64,000 nucleotides of DNA from Tubiluchus corallicola (taxonomy: Eukaryota; Priapulida; Priapulimorpha; Priapulimorphida; Tubiluchidae): NCBI GenBank assembly GCA_030141605.1, contig JAQGDQ010000483.1, positions 105,670-169,669 of the forward strand, read 5' to 3'. Every line of letters begins with the position of its first letter. The first letter of the stretch is position 1. The position numbers and the translations under genes are program-made. The notes under the pieces were generated by a model. The model worked only from the letters and a program-made list of their open reading frames with translations, did no database searches and was not told the origin of the DNA. This document shows, piece by piece, positions 12,301 to 24,800 of the stretch.

Positions 12301-14583
12301 TATTCTGTAGTTTTTAGTATAAATTTTTAACTTTTTTATGACATCTTCTATGTGCAGAAACAATCTTTACAGCAAAACCGGACCCAATCCTGAACTATAG
12401 GTCAAAGCAATCTACTCTTTAAAATATTGAAAGACAACACACTATTTTTTAAAAATGGCTTACGTGAAAGAATTATTACCGCACAAACACAATTTCGTGT
12501 TAGCGCCACTAGTTCTTCGCTGTTACATGCATTTCGCTATTCGCTAGTAGACGGGCACTAGCGCCTGCATTTCGGAAACTCGTTATGCAAAAACAGATAC
12601 TGTACCTCTCAGTTCAGATGTATTAGTTTCTGACGAACTACACACGTTCAACAGCTCATGCGCGAGCACAGCAGTAAATTTAAAATTTGAATTTTTATCT
12701 TAAAAGATACACGGTTTTAGTATAGCACACTGAACATCTTACAGCAACACTGTACTGCAATTTTCGCAAGCACGTGCAACACGTTCGTAGATTATTTTTG
12801 CTGTTGAAAATTGTTAGTTTGTGATGTTATCAATAGTTAGGCCCCACCTAATCTATTATTTGATTATCAGAAACCCTTTTGCATTATTAATCGTGCTAAA
12901 ATATATACTTTTTATCGGACTTGAAAATGTGGTAGTATATGAAAAATCATCCTGTCTTCCTTTAAATAAAAATGGGAGCAAGACAGGTGAAAAAAGTTGA
13001 ATTTAAAAAACTATGACTGCACATTTTAACTCGGGCTGTCACCGATTGTTTATCTAGTCGAGGGAAGGCGTGCAAGTATGTGAATGTGGCCAAGGAAAGT
13101 CTGTCGATCCAGTGCCTCATCTTACGACATCATCGTATATAATTAACTATCGAGTTCTGGTCATCGTGTATACATGTATACCAAAAAACATATTAATTTT
13201 TATGTAAATCAGTGCCTGGAAGAAACCTGTAGCACAAAGCTTATATGCAGTAATTTTATATCTATGTTTATTTCACATGTAAGTGTTTTGCCGATGTACA
13301 TTTTATGTATTTGTGCAAATGCATTGAATTGATCCAGAATAGTGACCTGTCGTTCGTCAAAAGGTTGGTTCCGGTATACAGAATGCCATAAGAATGAGTG
13401 AATGGCTCAATAGTATAAAAAGGAAATCTTTGCAAAAAATACCCCTATGTAATTCTTTTTAGGGAGACATTTAATTGTCTATAATTGTTACCGTTTCCTC
13501 ATCTATGTGAACAGAATGTCATTGACTTCGGTGTAACTTTGCCTTTAGCTTTTGCAGCATTTATTAATGATATGCACAATGTTTACATAAACGTTCTACC
13601 ACCGATTGTCAGCAGTCATGCACTATGCATATATTGGATGTTGAGCTTTTAATGAACTCACCTGTGCTGTTACCTGAGAGACGGGTTATACAGGTAGTCA
13701 ACGTGCACGTTCGGTGTGCACGGTAGCTCTGGACAGCAGAGTGAGTGTGGATTTCACGGAGAACTGATGAATTCACAATTCTGTGAATAATCTACTAAGT
13801 AAAAGAATTCTATGTGTATTTTATAATTTTCATAAAGCTCGTTCACTTGTTTGTAAGTACAGCTTTTCTACATACAGTGTCACTATGTAAATCATAAGTT
13901 AAATTGAATTTGTAGCTAACATTCTTTAAGGACTGTTATAACCAGTTAGATACAACCGGTAAAGTTGCGTGTGTGGAATTGTAAGCCTATAGAAAAAAGT
14001 CCTGCCTTGAACTGTAGTTTATGTACTGTATAATAATTTAGATTTTTTCTTTGAAAAACTGATAATAATTTAGTCTCTTGTAGTAACCTTAGTTGAACGT
14101 CGATTGATACATGTACAGCCATGTTACTCTTTTCGAAATTTACGAATTTTGTTAGACTGCGTAGTACAATTATTGTTAGCTTGTGTGAAGTTATCATATC
14201 TCATTGTTAGGACTAGTATTACCATATTTCAGTAATAAAGTGTTGCTTTGCATACACATGTGCTGTTACATATGCTTAATGGGTTTAATTGATTCACTCT
14301 TCAAATTTACCTACCTTTTAGTTGCTGCTAACATGGTCAGCATCAGTCTGATGTTTTGATAACTGGATAGCAAGTGAGAAAAAGTAATAACGCGGTTGGA
14401 GCATTCGGGTGAATTATTGATTTTTTCCCGGCTGCAGACTTGGAGTTCAAGTTAGATTAAAGTGCTGTTATATCTTTATTTGTTTCTGAAGAAGAACGTG
14501 GTCTTGATCTAGTATAAGCCCTGAACTTCTACTTCTTCGTATCCACTCAATGCCTAACCAATTGCATGTTCCAACGTTTAGTA
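9311..14583. other. Gene-poor interval
   Basis: No exon, RNA gene or mobile element could be supported here. The few open frames are short, AT-driven and without family resemblance. Confidence 0.4.
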
Positions 14584-14935
14584 GCAGTGGTGGGCAGACA
14601 AGGTTGTTGTGGTCACTGGTCAATCCTTCGATATTATTTACTTTATACTACTAAATTTACCAGTGATGGTCAGTCAATGTTTATGTGGTCAGTTTTATGA
14701 TATTATTTACTTCGTAGAATGTGATTTTTACGTATTTAATACTAAATTTAGTACCAGTAGTGATCAGTTAAGCTTTATGTGGGTAGTACTGTGATATTAT
14801 TTGCTTTGTACTCAGTGCGTTGCACTGATTTGCTACTAAAATTGGTACAAGTGATGGTCATTCAAGGTTCATGTGGTCAGTACTGTAATATTATTTGCTT
14901 TATACTCATGGTACAGATTTACTGCTACATTCAGT
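14584..14935. repeat. About 94-bp tandem repeat, roughly four diverged copies
   Basis: Successive copies begin near 14584, 14662, 14757 and 14850. Each contains a block like AGTGATGGTCAGTCAA, then TATGTGGTCAGTA, then a conserved GATATTATTT(A/G)CTT, and ends near TACTAAATTTAGTAC. Copies differ by substitutions and small indels. No ORF spans the array convincingly. Confidence 0.75.
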
Positions 14936-17436
14936 GAAAAGAAATAATTAGCTATGTCCGAGACTCGACGGTCATTTCACGCCAAGAGGAAACCTAAATG
15001 ACTGGTTTATATGACTGGACAATGGTTTACTGGTCAATTGACTGACAGTCAGTTGTAATTTTTCTAACTACAGGCTGTCTAGGAATGGTCAGATTTACAA
15101 CCTTAACCCTATCATTAGTGCTAGAATTGAGTATTCGGTATAGAACGGTGTTAGAACGATGATGATCCAGTGACCACTGTCCCGTTCTTGCTGACCTATT
15201 TTGCTTCCAATTTTATGGTTCTTTTTAGTTTGACTGAGTTACCGAGTCCACACGTATCTGGGTTTATTGTTAAAAGTGGGGCTGGTAAAGAGTTAACATT
15301 GTTACCTATTCGACTTCACTCGAGTGTTCACAGAATTCAAGTTTTTCTTCTTTGATTTTGTACTGCACCTATTCTCTGCTTAATAATAATAATCTTTATT
15401 TAAAGTGGGCCTTTGGAATAACAACCTGAAAGAGCTTTTTTGCCGACTGTAAATAACAAATCTACACCTACATATCATTACTCCGCTTTTACCCTAAATA
15501 CCACGCGCCAGGCAGGGCAACAGCAGGTACCATTTTTTAAAGTTTGCGGGATGACCCCGCCGCAGTATTGAGATTCTTTAGTGCTATTGCGTTTGCCCAT
15601 CTGTACATGGGCATGCGACCGAACACGTCACGTCAACAGCGTAAATAAGTTCTCAGAATTGCGGTCACTCTTGAAAGACGTCTCTGTACTATTTTTGGAC
15701 AATAAGACAATTTTGACAACAACCGTAATAACGTGATTCTGTGTAATTTCTTTCACTGTTGCAGTAAAGTGATTCATTGAAAACACTGATTTTGTTTGCA
15801 ATAGGCTGATATCTTAGACAAGTCTAATACGTGCTGCACACTGGGGCACTTTTGTAAGTTTCCGCATTTGCACTTGTGTAGCAAAGTGATTCGTTTGAGT
15901 GTTAGCAGCAAAAAAGTGATCATTAAAAAGTTTTCTATTGTTTTTAGATTCATCGGAGAAATCATGCAACGAGAGAAGAGGGAGTGCGCCGGTGCGGTCA
16001 CAGCTGGACGTAGATCTGATGGACGCTACCATCCCTAATAAAATTACAGTAAGCGCACGGCAGTTTATTTTAACAAAGGCCACGAAATGTTAGCCAGCTA
16101 GCTACGAGCATGAAATAATCTTTAGTAAAGTAAAACTGAAAATGCAGCTTCTTTTTTGTGGACTCGCTAGTTGGCAGTATGTAGAAGAAAGCTGATAGGT
16201 GTTTGTGGTGTCTTAGGAAAAGTGCCATTGTTTCTTAATTGCTTGTGGTGTACAGTAGTCGGTACTAATGTTTCTTAACTGTTTGTAGTGTGGACTAATA
16301 CAACAATGTAGCACTGTTTTTTTTAATAATACAAAACAATATACTACACGACTGTTAACCGTCAAAAATGTGGCTTTGTACATGAATTTTACTTCAGTAT
16401 TTAAGGTTTTTTCAGCGCAACAATAACACTTAATAGGTCTTGTAAAATTTAACCCTGAAATTTCATAGACCCAAATTCATTACATTGTGCACGGAATACA
16501 CATGACTGATTATAATGATTAGGCCTATAATTACACACGTGTTAAGTAAGGGAGTACCATGATAACTTTAAATTTCAACAAGTACCTAGTTACCTACTTC
16601 CTCAATAAATGTGGTAATTTAAACTTTTCAATTAGACATTTGCTTTCCTTTTTGTTCAAAATACAATAGAAAGCATAACATTGAACACGGAATTTACTTT
16701 AGTGCAAAATTTTATAATAATAATCTTCCCTCAGAATTTTGCTGATTATAGTATTACACTTAAGATTATACCAGAAGTCCAAGAACCAGGTAGAAAAGTA
16801 GGTGTAGGTAACTAATCAGAGGTGACTGACATTGGTTATGGTTTATCACCGTAAACCACAGTTTGTGATTTTGTTACAAATTGGTGTATATTAATTTTCA
16901 TGATTTTGCTGTTTTCGTTAGCCGTTCTATTGATTCCCGCCGTAATTGCCTGCTGACACGCTAGTTTATTAATTTCTTGTGGTTGCTACGACCGAGCAGT
17001 TTATTAGTTGTTGCTGAGTTGAAGATTTCATGATTTTTGTTTATTTAAGCAGTGCATTGATATTTGCTTAAGAGTGTTTGCATTTTTAATAAGGAAATCA
17101 AACCACAGATCGAGGGAAAATACATCCTGTCACAATAATCCCGGGCAGGAAGCACACCTTGTCCCAAGAATCATCCTGGGAGCTGTTTCACGTTGTCCCA
17201 AGATCATTCTGCGAGCTGTTTCTCTATGTAATGCTGATACATAATTCTAACCGTGTCAGATTGGAAAAAAGCTAATGTTTTATTTGTTGTTAACGCGTTC
17301 AGACCTTTTTCTTTCCCCAGACCTGTCTTTTTGGAACTCTTACGTTTTAAAGATGATTTCTGCTTTAATTTTACCAAAGTATAGGAGAAACTAACAGGTG
17401 TTTTCCGACACAGCAGGTTTTCACTAGCGGTGATTT
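14936..17436. other. Gene-poor interval
   Basis: No gene is recognised. A (TAA)n patch followed by CTTTATTTAAAG near 15382-15405 resembles the 3' tail of a LINE on the minus strand, but no coding remnant is visible beside it. A short imperfect repeat around GTTTGTGGTGT lies at 16200-16300. Confidence 0.4.
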
Positions 17437-17890
17437 ATTATTATTATTATTATTATTTATTAAATATATCCACAGCGATATTTACAGCACAGTACTTAAA
17501 AGAATTTACTAACATATTTATTATTATGTACAAAAGATGCCAAGCTGCAAATGACTCGTGGGGGTAAGCACCCCAAATGAACGTGGATTGAGTGTAGTAG
17601 AAAAGGGCAGTAAAGGAGTAGAAAAGAAAAGTTAATAGAGAATAGAAAGAGAAAGATGTGATAGTATCTGTATGAAGTAACGCGAACTGTAGAAATCGAC
17701 ATAGACAGCAACGTGATGGATTCCGTTAGGGACAGCAGCGTAATTAGTAAAATTTATTTACTCTATATAATTTTGAAGTTATTTATAGATAAAGAATTTT
17801 TTATGTATTCGTTAATGTTATTCCAAAGTCTAGGGCCAGTGTTAGTGATAAAGTGCTTTGGCGCTTTGCTATGCATACACCGGATTATCC
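17437..17890 (-). mobile_element. 5'-truncated LINE (CR1/L2-like) copy with 3' UTR and ATT tail
   Basis: Read on the minus strand, 17880-17720 translates to A-P-K-H-F-I-T-N-T-G-P-R-L-W-N-N-I, the GPxLWN motif found near the C-terminus of CR1/L2/Jockey-type LINE reverse transcriptases. It is followed by a typical short tail with stops. About 260 bp of 3' UTR come next, and the element ends in an (ATT)n tract at 17437-17460. The UTR part (about 17440-17686) is closely matched, inverted, at 44090-44372, which confirms a dispersed family. The 5' end is truncated near 17890. Confidence 0.75.
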
Positions 17891-17902
17891 TATAGGGTAA
17901 TA

Positions 17903-18147
17903 TAGGTTGCAGCCTAGGGCCCGCATGCCTTCGTAACATTTGGTAAAAAATCTGTTTCTTTTTTCATTAAGGTTCTGTTGAAATATGTGCTAATTTAGTT
18001 TGCAATAAATAGTAAAATACTGGCAGTAGGCTGCAGCCTAGGGACCCTCAAGCCTTCGTGACATTTGGTAAAAAATCTGTTTTTTTCTTTAAGATTGTGT
18101 TGAAATATGTGCTAATTTAGTTTGCAATAGATAGTAAAATACTGGCA
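17903..18147. repeat. Direct duplication, 124-bp unit, two copies
   Basis: The block from 17903 (TAGGTTGCAGCCTAGGG...) recurs at 18027 (TAGGCTGCAGCCTAGGG...). Both copies run through CATTTGGTAAAAAATCTG and TGAAATATGTGCTAATTTAG to TAAAATACTGGCA. The two differ by a few substitutions and a small indel in a T-run. No function is evident. Confidence 0.85.
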
Positions 18148-20771
18148 TTTCTTAAAGAATATTTTTATTGACAAACAAGAGACAGCTATTCTAGTTTGTT
18201 TAAAGAATTTGTACTAAATTTATTTCAAGCTATATAAATATCATGAGTAAACAATGTTCAAGACGGCTGGCTGTGGGTGAATTAGAGGGTGGCTTCGTCT
18301 GACGGGGTGTCATAATTTCATTAGCCTAGGCGCCCCAAAAGATCATAATTTGGTCCTACACTCTACGATGACCTTAAACAACTTGGCCTCCATTATTGAT
18401 ACTCAATTACGTTGATACTCTACGATGACTTATTCCATATTTTTGCTGAGATCTTATTAGCATAACATTTGTACAAACTGATTTCTTAAGTACATTATAA
18501 TGAAATTTAGTAACTCATTTTGCTTTTAATTATCGTTTGGATAGAAAGTTCTATCTGTAAAATGGCAAAATGCGAAACTCCCTATATTACACATTCTTAT
18601 TTAACTTTCTTCCTAAGTTGAATGAGATAGTTGTTGAACTTTTGTCAAACACGTGTAGATACGACTAGGTGTGTACTCAGTAAGATCTCGTGAACACTTC
18701 CCTGCAGATATTGACAATTTACAATATCTACCACTAAACTTAATCACCTTTCAATGATTACATTATAAAGGTGTTGCCAGGTAATGGCATCGGGAATGAT
18801 AACATAGTCGTGGTAATGACATAACGGAACGACAATGGTTGATAGTCATTCTGGTGATGGCAAAGTGGAATGACAATATTGTCGGTAGTGAGTCGCTTTA
18901 TTGGTGGGCCATAAAACAAGGGCACCAAATACCTTCCCAATTAATAAAGCCCACGTTCATGTCTGAATGCTATTCATCTAAGCTTAGGACAAAGTCGTTC
19001 CGACGTCTTTGCATTTGACCGGTCTGTTTACCTAGTTTCGCAATGAGTGATTAAGCGTGTGCGACTGTGCGTGTATGCGTGCTTAGACTATGTGGCCAAG
19101 TTAATCGTTTTTCCAATTGTCTTTGGCCGTGATATGCTTGTGAGAAAGAATTTATTCTGCACTTGCACTTAAATTTGTAAATCATTTGCTTTTACTGATA
19201 TATTGGACTTAAATTTGTAAATTTATTACTTTTACTGGTGCTGGTTTAATTGGTTTAATATGGTCTTGCTGGTACTCGTGAATTGGTTTAATATAAATCC
19301 AAAATTCTACTTTCGCAAGTTTACCTTTATAGAAGTCAGATTCTTCGATTTTGGTGATGGTCCATGCAACAGAACTCTACTGACGTTGAACAGGTCCACA
19401 GAGCTGCTTTTTTGCGGAAGTGTTAATAGGATTGTCTTTTTTGATGCAAACATCGTTATAACCTGACTTCTCGACCATCGTTGCGACCCGACAGAGCCCC
19501 TGTTTCTCGTTCATTCATTAAGTGAAATGTTAACTATTGCTACCAGATATTTTAGAAAGATTGTTCCTAAGGCGCATTTTCGGGAACATTTTCAGGTAGC
19601 TAAATGCTTTTAAGAACAAAAGTGACAAACTAGCAGAAAAATGGTGACTCACATGAACTACTAACCTGCAGCTATTATCCAACATTTTTTTTAAATCCAT
19701 GAGTCTACTGTAGGCTGAGTGAAAGCTGTTTTGTCTCAGGTTAACACCAAAGACATTAGGACCAAGCACTCATAGGTTTCCCCATTTTTTTGACATCTTT
19801 TGATGACGGTAGCGCGTTGCTGGTGCATCTGGCTTCAATCTCTTAACCCCATCACCACGGCAGGTGTCCACGTTTCTACTACTCGATCATCCATTTGAAT
19901 TATTAATTATTTCTCGCACCTGTCCAGTTCTCGGCAATTCAAGCATCACTAAATGAGATTAAAGGTAGCATGTTTTGTTAGTACCCCAGCCAACTCAACA
20001 AATTAACATGTACTACACAATATTCCAGAAACCTGCGCGGAAGTCTAACAGACCGGAACTAGTATAATTCGTTTCTTTCGATTCCTGGAATAAAACCTTT
20101 CTTGCTAAGCTTCTACGCCAGATATTGTCTGAAGCCAGACTGTTGAAACAAATTTATCGAGCAGCGCGCTGGCGCAAAGGCTTTAAATTGCGAAAATTCT
20201 TACAATAGTTTCACACGAAGCATGTTTTTTGTGTGGCCATTATCTTGCCTCCCTACAGGTAAAATATGCATAGAATCTTTATTAGCAGACCACACGTATC
20301 CGCTTACAACATTGTGGGGTGGGGAAATATTTGAACTTTAACCGCTTTGATAATAAATCAGCGAATTAAAGCCGAGATTTCTGGAGTTTGACTCATTCTC
20401 TCTCCAACACCGAAGAGTAAACCAGGATGTGACTTCCTTCCCCGAGTATTATTCCCAGAGTTTGCTCGCACGGGAAGCTTGAGCTTGGTTTTAATCTGCT
20501 GCAAAACTTAGTCAGTGACGCACGTTGTATTACTTGAACTACATTTAACTTAGGTGACTCTGACGCAGTTCCACATCCTTTCTGTCGAAATGACAAAGAC
20601 CTAGTTCTCTGACCACAGATATTTTTAGATACATTCGTAGCTATTCTTATTCAGCTGGGATTTTTGTGTCTCGTGATGTGACAGCGTAGTTAGCGTGTCA
20701 TTCAGTTATAGTTTAAAGTCAAGAGCTGTGATGGTTAGTGACTAGAGTGAACATCTAACTGTGGTGCAATC
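18148..20771. other. Gene-poor interval upstream of the RasGAP gene
   Basis: No exon is recognised. Small imperfect local repeats occur at 18355-18435 (TCTACGATGAC twice), 18780-18890 (GGAATGACAAT-type units) and 19145-19290 (CTTAAATTTGTAAAT twice). The region could hold 5' non-coding exons or long first introns of the downstream gene. Confidence 0.35.
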
Positions 20772-20927
20772 ATGTTTCAATCCTTAAGGTGTTACGATGT
20801 GTTTTATAACAATTTACGAGATAACGTTAGCAATTTTTTGATGGTGTTTTATAATCATGGATATTGTGGACAGTGGTCAGCACAGGGACAGGATGATACG
20901 AGGTGGTATATTGAGAGTTTTGAGACC
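20772..20927 (+). CDS. Candidate first coding exon of the RasGAP gene (tentative)
   Basis: An ATG at 20772 opens a frame that reaches a good donor (CAG|GTTAGT, exon end about 20927) in phase 0. The first supported RasGAP exon at 21853 also begins in phase 0, so the two could be joined. The encoded 52 residues (aromatic-rich, ending ...R-W-Y-I-E-S-F-E-T-Q) show no similarity that I recognise to N-termini of this family. Alternative upstream exons are equally possible. Confidence 0.25.
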
Positions 20928-21852
20928 CAGGTTAGTAATGAAAAGTTAAAAGGTATTGGTCAGTTGTTATTTTAATGTTACGCATGTTAAATCATTTGTG
21001 GTGTGTTGAGGCTTGCTACTAGTTTGTTTGTTACGTTCCTATAAAAGTTGATTGTGGAGTTCAGGACTTTTTGTTACTTTGGGATATAAGCGTTTGTAGT
21101 GTGCTAAGATAGCTTTAGGTAAGCTTACTAAGAAAACTTTTTCAGTTTAGTGTCTAAAGCTTCTGCTGCTGATAATTAAGCCTTGCATTGATTTCATTGT
21201 TCACTTTTTGCTTAATAAAATAAAAACTGTCTTTTGTAACCAAAACTGCTTGACTGATCAAGTGTTTAGGGGTCTGGTAACGCTGTTTAGAAACATTTCT
21301 ACAAATTTAGATCTATTTGCTCACTCTTGAAATAATGTGGTGGAAATAATTGAGCAATTGTACTGATAAAGCTTAATGTAATGTTGAAAATCAATGGATA
21401 AACTCTGGAATCATGTATAGGATGGTTACCAGTAAAAAGTGCCAAAATAAAACAATTCACATACTACATAGGCTTGGTTAGTATCAGTTTAGCTGTGACA
21501 AAGCTATTTTGGGGCAAATTTTAGGTTATTTTCACTGGTATGCGAATTTCCAGGGAGGGTATTAAAATGCAATACATCCGGCAGGATCAATAAAACAAAC
21601 TGTTCAGTTTAAGTAGTTTGTCCGCTGTCACAAAGGTCACTTTTGCCACACTTATGTCACAGATCGTAGCCACAAAAGCTTATTTGACATGTAGGCTTTT
21701 ACTGCACAATCAGTATCTGCCATTCAATTTGTTGCAGTCTCTGAGAAACTTGTATAAACTTCAATGCAACAGTAGAAATAGTGGGCAGTTTGTTAATGGT
21801 TGTCACTCGGTCTTCAGGATGGTGATTATTTCAAGCTTGATATTTTTTACAG

Positions 21853-24800
21853 GATTATTTTCAAGGGATCTTCTCCAGGAAATCGTTCAAAGGGGATCTG
21901 AAGAGGACAAAAAGCGTGACGAAACTTGATCAGCGAAAGCGCAGTAGTTCTGAATCTGACGGGTTTGTGTTTATTTTGCACATATATTTGGTAGTGCATT
22001 TTTACCACTGCTCATTTTATTAGGCAGATTTTTTGTGTAATATATCATTTTTAAGGCTGTAACTATTTGTGATGTGCTGAACGTTGTATTTTGTTACTTA
22101 AATAGTGTACTGTGTGCTGACTCTGCTGTATCTTGAGATATCCAACTATTTTTGGTGAATTCAGTTATCAGTGTACGGAGTTATTAGTTTGAGGTTTTTT
22201 CTGGCAACTGTGAGAGTGCTTCTGATAGTTTTCTTTTTGATTTCCATGTTGTTTATTGTGCAAAGTAAATTAGAGAGTTAGTAGGTACTTGGTTTATAGC
22301 ATTTTCGTCCTTTGTAACTGTTTGTGGTGTGGTAATGATTTATAAATGCATTAGGTATAGTTACATGCAAAATCTATGCACCTTGTGAGTAACTTTTATA
22401 AAATAGCAGCTTCTAAAATTGTCCTTCCTTTTCAGAATTCAGTCGAAAATGCGAACATCTCGTTCTCATGAGTCGCTGCTAAACACGTCCAACATCATCC
22501 TCTCACACGACCTCATGACTGACGACATTCAGATCAAACGACTTCACAGCAGCATTCTTGGACAGGACCACTGCTTCCAGGTGTCATCCAGCTCCGGAAG
22601 CAAGTATTACAGCTGCAAGAGTGCTGAGGAGCGGGAAAACTGGATTCAGAGGTAATTAGTTGTGATGCGTATTGGCAACAGTTATCGTAGTTATTAAGTA
22701 GCAAGAAATGAAAAACATTTAAGGAGAAGGTTTCATTTTCTATGCAGTAAGAGCTAAATAATTGCAAAATTCTAGTGTGTGTGCGTGCGCGTGCGTGTGT
22801 GTGGCTTTGCAATATTTCTTTGAAAATGCAGATAAATATGGTGGAAAAATAATGACGTGTTTCCCACCATAGCTACAAAAGTAAATTTTTGACTCTTTAA
22901 AACTGTGTTTGCTAGGTTTTGATTTTGTGATTGCTTAAGAGTTTGTCTAGTGTTTGCTATTAACTGCTGTGTTTATCTGTCTTGAGTGCAGATTCCTTTA
23001 TTAGAATTCTGTATGCCCAGTGTCCTACAACACTTAATTCAATTCATTGTACTTCTATGTGCGTAATGACAAATAAAATTTCTGTATCTTCTATCTGTCT
23101 GTAATAGATGTAATCTTACATCTTGTGACATGCTTTAATTGAACATTCCGTTTTTTTACTACTTTTATTTATTTCTTGTAGTTTACGGAAGGCAGCTAAT
23201 CCGAGCCGGGATCGAGGCAAACGAACCGACAATTCGTTGCAGATTTGGATTCTAGAAGCCAAAGGTGTCCAGTCAAAGAAAAAGTATGTCTGTCTGACTG
23301 TGTTGTAGGTCACTTCCTTGTGCTAACCCGATTAGACACTGCCTCAAATTATATGATAATTTAAAAACACCATTTACTAATAGAAATTCATGCTTATCGC
23401 TTATGCTGTTTCTTGTTTATTTAGTATAGCTTTTTGTTTGTTGGATGGTGGGATCTATTTATAATGAGAATATTTCACAATGTTATATGTCTGCAGGTAT
23501 TTTTGTGAACTGTGCTTGGACAAAACTCTCTATGCCAGGACTTCGTCAAAACAGAAAGGAGAAATGTGTTTCTGGGGTGAAAATTTTGATTTTAGGTAAT
23601 TGCTAAATATATAAATTGACGATTGGTGCTACAGAAATTTGAAAAAATCAAAACATTTATCCAGGATTTATTGCAAAGTTTTTTTCCAATCATTGATAAG
23701 GACTGCATCACAAATTTCTAGAGGAAGAGCACACTAGTTTGTGTTATAAAACAATACCATGCGTTTGAGTCTTTTAGGAGACGTGCTTTGGATTGCTTTT
23801 TGTTCCTGTGAAGACTAAATTAGCTTTGAGTTTAGCACTTCAGTTTCATCGACAAAACAGATTGCAACGGTAGTAGATAAATTTTATCCTTTGTAAAGAT
23901 TCCATGAACATTCACATACTTATGTACTTTATATGTTTCGTTGCTCTAACAATTTCACTCTTATTTATCACATTTTTCATTTCCTTTATGCATATGCAAT
24001 TGTTTTGGATAAAAACCCTTTTCATAAATGTAAGCTTGCTTAATAAATTTGTTTTAAATTATATTCTTACAGTAATCTACCTTCTGTGGGCATAGTGTCC
24101 GTCAATTTGTACAAGGAGGCTGACAAGAAGAAGAAGAAAGAGAAGAATTCATTAGTGGGAATAGTTGACATTCCTATTGAAGCTGTATGCAGCCGACAGT
24201 TCACAGAAAAATGGTACGTAGAACATTCTATAGTAAATGACATTTTCTGTGTGTTTTAAAATGTAAGCCAAGTCAAATTTCACTTTTTAAACATCACTTG
24301 GGAAATAGTGCTTTTTAAACATTGTCTGTAAAAGCAATAAAAAAGCAGGCATTAAATTTTCAGCTTTTTTGCTTAGTTGTGACTCCTTTTAAAGCTGGTC
24401 TTGAACACTGTATGAACTATTAAAGTTGATACATACTTTCAATAACCTGTTAGGTAACACGTTAATTTCTGAAGGGATATCATTTAATAATATAATTCAT
24501 TCATAAAAGCTAGGAAGCTTTAAACAAAATTAATATTTGGTGTTGCTTATAGGTACCCGGTGCTCCCACCTGCACAGAACAAAGCAGGAAAAAATACCGA
24601 GACGATGGCAATTCGGTTGAAACTGCGATACCAGTCTGTAAATATACTGCCCTTAGAATACTACCGGGAATTCATTAACGTAAGTGATACACAATTTGAT
24701 AAAAGCAGTGCAATTTCTTAGGCCTAGTTACTCAGTGCAATAAGTTGCTGAATTAATATCCTGTTTCAATTGGAACAAGACATTTGTTCTGAGGTCCATC

